A DNA stretch of 10,948 bases, from contig NC_090614.1 of assembly GCF_004359215.1 (NCBI RefSeq), forward strand, positions 3,568,301 to 3,579,248. Reading direction: 5' to 3'. A program made the position numbers and the translations under genes. The stretch's first letter is position 1, and each line of letters opens with the position of its first letter. Below the pieces are notes generated by a model. That model saw only the letters and a program-made list of their open reading frames with translations, had not been told where the DNA came from and searched no databases. This DNA is from Bremia lactucae (Eukaryota; Oomycota; Peronosporomycetes; Peronosporales; Peronosporaceae). Shown here piece after piece: positions 6,588 to 10,948 of this stretch.

Positions 6588-8329
6588 CTGCAGACTATAT
6601 AGAAGAAGAATCGCCTTCAAGACACTCAGGCTCTCGAGAAGGCTCGAATTTCTCTCGATGTTGCCGCTGCTCGTTTTTGTGATGATTCCTGTTTGACAAC
6701 TAAATAACAGTTTGATGAAGCCGTGCGACTCGACAGGGAGACAGCAACGCGCACTAGTCAATACGCCGGAGACACAACGTTTGACTTCCATGCCGCTAAC
6801 TGCGAAAAATCGACCAAGCACTTCTTTCGACCACTGGATACCGGATTACGCCGTGATTTAAACGAATAGGTAGAACTATGGGGAGGTAGAACTATGACAA
6901 ACCCTCATGAAATTTTTCTTCTCTTCTTGAAGCACTGAGGGTCTGAGCTAGGCGATCCTTTCAGTCGGACAGGGTGACCCCTCCCCCAGACGATGCAATG
7001 CAGCAGAAGCTTCTTGCCTTCTTTCGAGCTTCGTTCCCTCTACTAGCCGCGCTTTCTTCGACGCACCGATTACGGTTGCGGACTTGACGGCTGCGATTCG
7101 CCATCTGTGTTCAACTTCGGGGCGGAGTATTGATCGGTGAATGGCTGGACTTGACCAGGCGTGTTCCGATGTTTTTGGTGAATGCCTTAGCAACGTATTC
7201 CGCGATCAGCTCCACCGTGGAAAGCTGCTTCCTTCTCAACGAAGTCTGCTGTCATATTATTCCACAAGAAAGGCTCGCGAGCGCCCCTGGCAACTACCGT
7301 TCAATTGCCCTCGGACAGGTCGGTGTCAAGGTGTTGTCGAAAGCGCTGACATACCGCCTACAACAAGTAAGTGGCGGACTTTATACACCCAGACCAGAAA
7401 AACTTCATCGAATGTCGCTCCACTCACCACCACATCCGTTTCTTGCCGATCTTCAAGACCTGATAACAGGTCAGGACGAAGAGGCGTATGGGCTATTCTT
7501 AGACTTTGAGACGGCCTTCGACCGCGTCAATTGGGACTATCGAAGTTCGTTGGGTGGATTCATCTTCTCAACACCGACCCTCATGCCCATCTTCTGATCG
7601 AGCAGAACATTCGGCCAGCACTGTTTCTAACTTGGGGGGTTAAATAAAATGATTCCCTTTCGGCTCTTCTCTTTGTCCGAATCATTGATCCACTTGGAAA
7701 CCAGACGCAGAATAAAAAATCCGCGTTTTCGCTGATCACACTTCCACAGACACGCTCTTCACCGAGGACTTAATTATACTGAGTAGGTCCATTCCTCAAG
7801 TACAGTTACAGGTTGGGATTGTACATGCGTACTGTTTCTGCTTGGGTGCAAAGCTCTCCCTATCCAAATTTGTGCTTGCGCTGAACCGAGCGACAATTTG
7901 TCCATTGCTTCCAGGTATGCATATCCATCGGCGACATACACGGCAAGAACCTTGGCATCCCGTTAGGCCTTCAACCTTTGATGCTACCAGCGTAAATTTT
8001 CTGGAGCAGCGGCTCTAAGATGGCTTCAAACAATAATTCCGCCAGGCAAGAACGCTTCGAGGCTGGTTATTGCTGGCCCAGACGATGATCGTATCTCGCT
8101 TGAGGCACTATACACAGCATGTCTCCATTCCGGTGCCGATGGTTGGGCGATGGCAATCGATGCTTTATCTATTCGTTTTGAGCCGAAACATGATCGAGAC
8201 TCAACACACGTCCAGTTGATCCCAAGTAAATTTCTGTATCAGCTATGCCAAGACGGAGCGATAGGTGTCCCAACCTGGACGCCCGCCTCAAATGTTGAGA
8301 CAGCAAAAATTAAATGCTGCTAGAGCGCC
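6588..8329 (+). pseudogene. LINE ORF2 reverse transcriptase pseudogene, second copy
   Basis: This is identical to 444-2185 as far as I can see, including every frameshift and stop. RT motif A (LFLDFETAFDRV) is at 7493-7528; the stop in motif B is at 7645; the FADD box is again unreadable. Shared lesions show that it was copied as a dead sequence, not as a separate insertion. Confidence 0.88.
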
Positions 8330-8350
8330 GACGCATTAGCGTTGACCTGA

Positions 8351-8378
8351 AAGCTTAAAGATCGAGATCTTTAAGCTT
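8351..8378. repeat. 28-bp palindrome, second copy
   Basis: Identical to 2207-2234: two 13-bp perfect arms around GA, again at the LINE/gag join. Confidence 0.85.
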
Positions 8379-8862
8379 AAGGCAGCCGAAGGCGACTCCC
8401 TTCAAAGATGGTTCGTCGAATAAGACAAAACCATCGAAGCTCACCGCCTCAAGGATGATGCGACGAAAGGGAAATTTGGCATATCCAACTTAGCCGGACG
8501 TACCAAATCTTGGGCCTTGTGACTCAAGCTTAACGACCCATTAGTCTTGGGTCGTATGAGGTCTTTAAGACCCGGATCCGACAAACATTTGAGCCACCAC
8601 GTGCCGAATGCAGGGCCCAGTCGAGATCCTGGATTTGAAGCAGGGCAAGCGTGATCTGCACATTTATGCTCAACATCCACGATACCTGGTCAGTTCTATC
8701 GTTGGTCATTCAATTGATGAACAAAAACAGGTGAATGTGTTTATTAAAGGTCTTGCAGTCGGATCTTTTAAAACCCACCTATTCCGGCTAGAATTAGAGT
8801 CTCTCGACAGAGCAATTTCTAAATTAGCACTTGTTTGTATGCCAATTTATTCGCCATGGTAG
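8361..8862 (+). pseudogene. Ty3/gypsy gag fragment, second copy
   Basis: Identical to 2217-2718. Frame 3 carries stops at 8421 and 8520, shifts near 8620 into the frame reading ILDLKQGKRDLHIYAQH, and ends at a stop at 8860. No downstream zinc knuckle or pol domain follows. Confidence 0.85.
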
Positions 8863-9208
8863 CGAAGTCAGTGCGCGTGGGCTGCAAGGTTGCAACGCTG
8901 GCAGCTGCTAGTGATGCAAATGTTTATGAGTCACCTCCAACTTCCATTGTAGGTGAGTGGGCCGAGTCGACGCCATCGTCCGACCCGGTGATCCTCCGAT
9001 TCGCTTAACATGAAGAGCGAGGTTTTTGCTCTCTACATACGAGAGATCCATGGGTTTTGATCCTCCGTTTTCTTGTCGTCTCGGTGGACGATAAGCACCC
9101 TAGCGGACCAGCTCCTGATTCAGGCTAAAGTCCTCCTGTTCCGCTATACAAGAAAGAGACATATTATACTCTCTGTTAGTCACTAAAGTGGCTGTTGTTC
9201 AAGGATGG
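8863..9208. other. Unassigned sequence, second copy
   Basis: Identical to 2719-3064. The same 50-codon open stretch runs from ATG 8856 to a stop at 9006. I can assign no function. Confidence 0.4.
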
Positions 9209-9644
9209 ACGTAACGGGCTGTTCCGTTACGTAAGTATTTTCTTTATAGGAGGAATAATACATATTATTTTTAATAAGAGAAAATTAAAAAAAGAAATAC
9301 CAAATTATTATCTTAATAAATTTTTGACTTAATAGCTCCAATATTACCAAATTTGGTAATATTGACGCAATAAGACATCAGATCATTTAATTGGTTAATT
9401 TAAGCTTAAATCAACCCTATTAATCGTTACAAGACACGATTGAGCGGCGTGCAAGAAGGCGCCAGACATATTTTGGAATTAAACTAATAAAATCAGTAGT
9501 AGATAGAAGATTGTTACGTAGGAATTTTATTATCTAAAACAGTCTTACTTAACCCTATTCTAAAGCCTTAGGACCTTCCTCTAGTTGCTAAGACAGCTGT
9601 CTGTAATCTTCCTCTGCTCGTCGTCTACGTGATGTAATCGAGCC
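9209..9644. other. AT-rich stretch, possible LTR remnant, second copy
   Basis: Matches 3065-3500 with one substitution (C at 9405 for T at 3261, which creates an AAGCTT). It includes the 9-bp-arm hairpin at 9209-9232 and the perfect palindrome at 9339-9364. No coding is seen. Confidence 0.3.
9339..9364. repeat. Perfect 26-bp palindrome, second copy
   Basis: Identical to 3195-3220; self-complementary with no spacer. Confidence 0.9.
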
Positions 9645-10011
9645 ACCCCACCCTGAAATCAGTGTAGGTTGGCTAGTACTGATATCAGTATTAGCAATAG
9701 GGTGCCCAGTTACAATTAGCGCTAATAAGGGCATTTGACAGTCCGCCAAATTCTCAAATTTAATCTATGTTTTCGGTGGTTCCGCCTCTTCAAGATTTAA
9801 TCGCTTGTTAGAATTGTTGGCAAGTGTAGTCACCCGTGCAGTGGAGAATTGGCGGATGACCACTGCCAAGAATCTCGCAGTGCTATGAATCGTTTTCTGG
9901 ACCTGTTGCACGCATGGTAGTGGCTTGCACACTGGATGAGCTCGTTAATAAAAAAGGACTAGCTACTGTCATACACAATAATTTTATGGGTGCGCCTATT
10001 GTGAAGGCATA
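9645..10011. other. Unassigned sequence before the second plus LTR
   Basis: Identical to 3501-3867, with the same short palindromes (9677-9690) and imperfect inverted pair (9743-9755 with 9844-9855). No gene or polypurine tract is visible. Confidence 0.4.
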
Positions 10012-10532
10012 CACGTCGTAATGCGGCCACGCTCAACTTAGACACACACCCTAGCACAGAAAGGACGCGGTTTAAGCTGCTTCTCTTGCGTGCAGTGAGG
10101 TAATTGTGGTGGGCGCGTTAGCGTCCTCACCCAACACACTAAGTACTCTCGTTAAGTGTCGTAACGGGAGCGGTAATCCGGCTCCTTGTGCGTACTTACC
10201 AAGTAGGAAGTAGTTTTCAGACTGATTTATATTTAATCGTATTAAATATAAATACCTATTTTTACCAATTAAAATGCCATCTCTATAGATAACACTTAGT
10301 ATATATTGCGAGCGTATCTTTCTAGAGACCTCGCGTAACGGATGACGCTAGCCGTCATCGCGGATGACGCTGGGCGTCATCCCTCCTAATGTGAATGCAT
10401 CCATGTGCATCACATCCACAAGGGTTGGTCACAAATGTGCACCACACCCGAGCGCTGGGTCTAATTACTATTATTTAGTAATTGATCATCCCCTTAAGTA
10501 TACCAAGTGTACTTAACGGGGACTGTGTAACA
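10012..10532 (+). mobile_element. Gypsy-type LTR, plus orientation, second copy
   Basis: Matches 3868-4388 except for C at 10150 (G at 4006). It retains the 12-bp-arm AT hairpin at 10226-10252, the doubled GATGACG hairpin at 10340-10382 and the inferred 3' end GTGTAACA at 10525-10532. It runs directly into gag sequence. Confidence 0.72.
10340..10382. repeat. Doubled GATGACG hairpin, second copy
   Basis: Identical to 4196-4238: two adjacent hairpins, the first with 7-bp arms and the second with 9-bp arms. Confidence 0.85.
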
Positions 10533-10587
10533 TCAGAGCAACTTTAGCCCATTACACCATCCCCCCCTTAAGAACGAATTTACATTT

Positions 10588-10948
10588 TTGAATTCGTCAA
10601 AGAGGAGAGAGGAACTGCGAGCAGTTTTACGCGCCGCTAGTTCAATCAATCACTCTAGCACACGTGTTTCTAGACACGGCGCCTGCGAATACGCCCACTC
10701 AACCTCAGACGCCACGTTAATTCGCCAGTCGCGGCTGCCTTACCTTCGTCCGTTCAGTCGCAGGCGTTAAACGCTGCTGAACGACGTATTGCGGATCTCG
10801 AGAGTCAAGTCTCACGACTGACCTCGGATCTCGTTGATGTCCGAGCGAAGGCTCGTCAGGGTTATGAACGCCTGAAGACTCGCTTGGACCTTTTCGAACG
10901 GATAATGCTGAGGGATCCGCGTTACTCGCGTGATGTCCCTCGCTCTCC
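10588..10948 (+). pseudogene. Gypsy gag N-terminus, second copy, cut by window end
   Basis: Matches 4444-4804 with two substitutions, both in the coiled-coil region. At 10845 (unit 4701) G replaces T, giving Ala for Ser in DVRSKAR. At 10864 (unit 4720) A replaces G, giving Tyr for Cys in the RQGCERLKTR segment. The same 2-to-0 frameshift and stop are present. The S/P/R tail is lost at the window edge. Confidence 0.68.

Larger units (their letters stand above)
6145..10948. repeat. Second copy of the tandem unit, cut by window end
   Basis: This matches 1-4804 base for base except for 14 substitutions counted by eye. Ten lie at unit positions 18, 21, 37, 45, 49, 70, 82, 91, 98 and 126; four lie at 3261, 4006, 4701 and 4720. 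The copy stops at the window edge inside the plus-strand gag, so the counterpart of 4805-6144 is not seen. Whether further units follow is unknown. Confidence 0.95.

Noticed and set aside
1..10948. CRISPR array, phage, defence system or novel gene cluster
   Set aside because: There are no short regularly spaced repeats and no intact genes. All legible coding belongs to decayed LINE and gypsy elements.

Overview
The window holds decayed retrotransposons and no intact gene. The LINE reverse transcriptase and the Ty3/gypsy gag and pol pieces resemble, from memory of these families, elements of oomycete genomes (Phytophthora or a related downy mildew). That assignment is an inference. I see no bacterial-style operon, no rRNA or tRNA, no CRISPR array and no host gene.

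The layout is dominated by a direct tandem repeat with a period of 6144 bp. Bases 1-4804 recur at 6145-10948. By eye I count 10 substitutions in the first 126 bases and only 4 in the following 4.7 kb (3261, 4006, 4701, 4720). Both copies carry the same frameshifts and stops, so the duplication happened after the elements had decayed.

Within one unit, in order: (i) 1-328, part of a long terminal repeat (LTR) of a gypsy-type element on the minus strand; (ii) 444-2185, a LINE ORF2 pseudogene, plus strand, broken by many frameshifts and stops; (iii) 2217-2718, a degenerate gag fragment of a gypsy element, joined to the LINE at a 28-bp palindrome; (iv) 2719-3867, sequence I cannot assign, including an AT-rich stretch with a perfect 26-bp palindrome; (v) 3868-4388, the same LTR on the plus strand, running into (vi) 4444-4913, the start of a gag with a coiled coil and an S/P/R-rich tail; (vii) 5914-4914, the start of a related gag on the minus strand, fused in frame to a short remnant of the pol C-terminus; (viii) 5974-6472, the LTR on the minus strand again, which is also the start of the second unit.

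The LTRs therefore alternate in orientation. The 3868-6472 block is a convergent pair (LTR-gag facing gag-LTR) with inverted arms of about 720-750 bp. None of these genes can work as they stand. The most informative signals are the hybrid-LTR pattern, which points to unequal crossing-over as the origin of the tandem repeat, and the overlapping sense/antisense gag sequence between the convergent LTRs.
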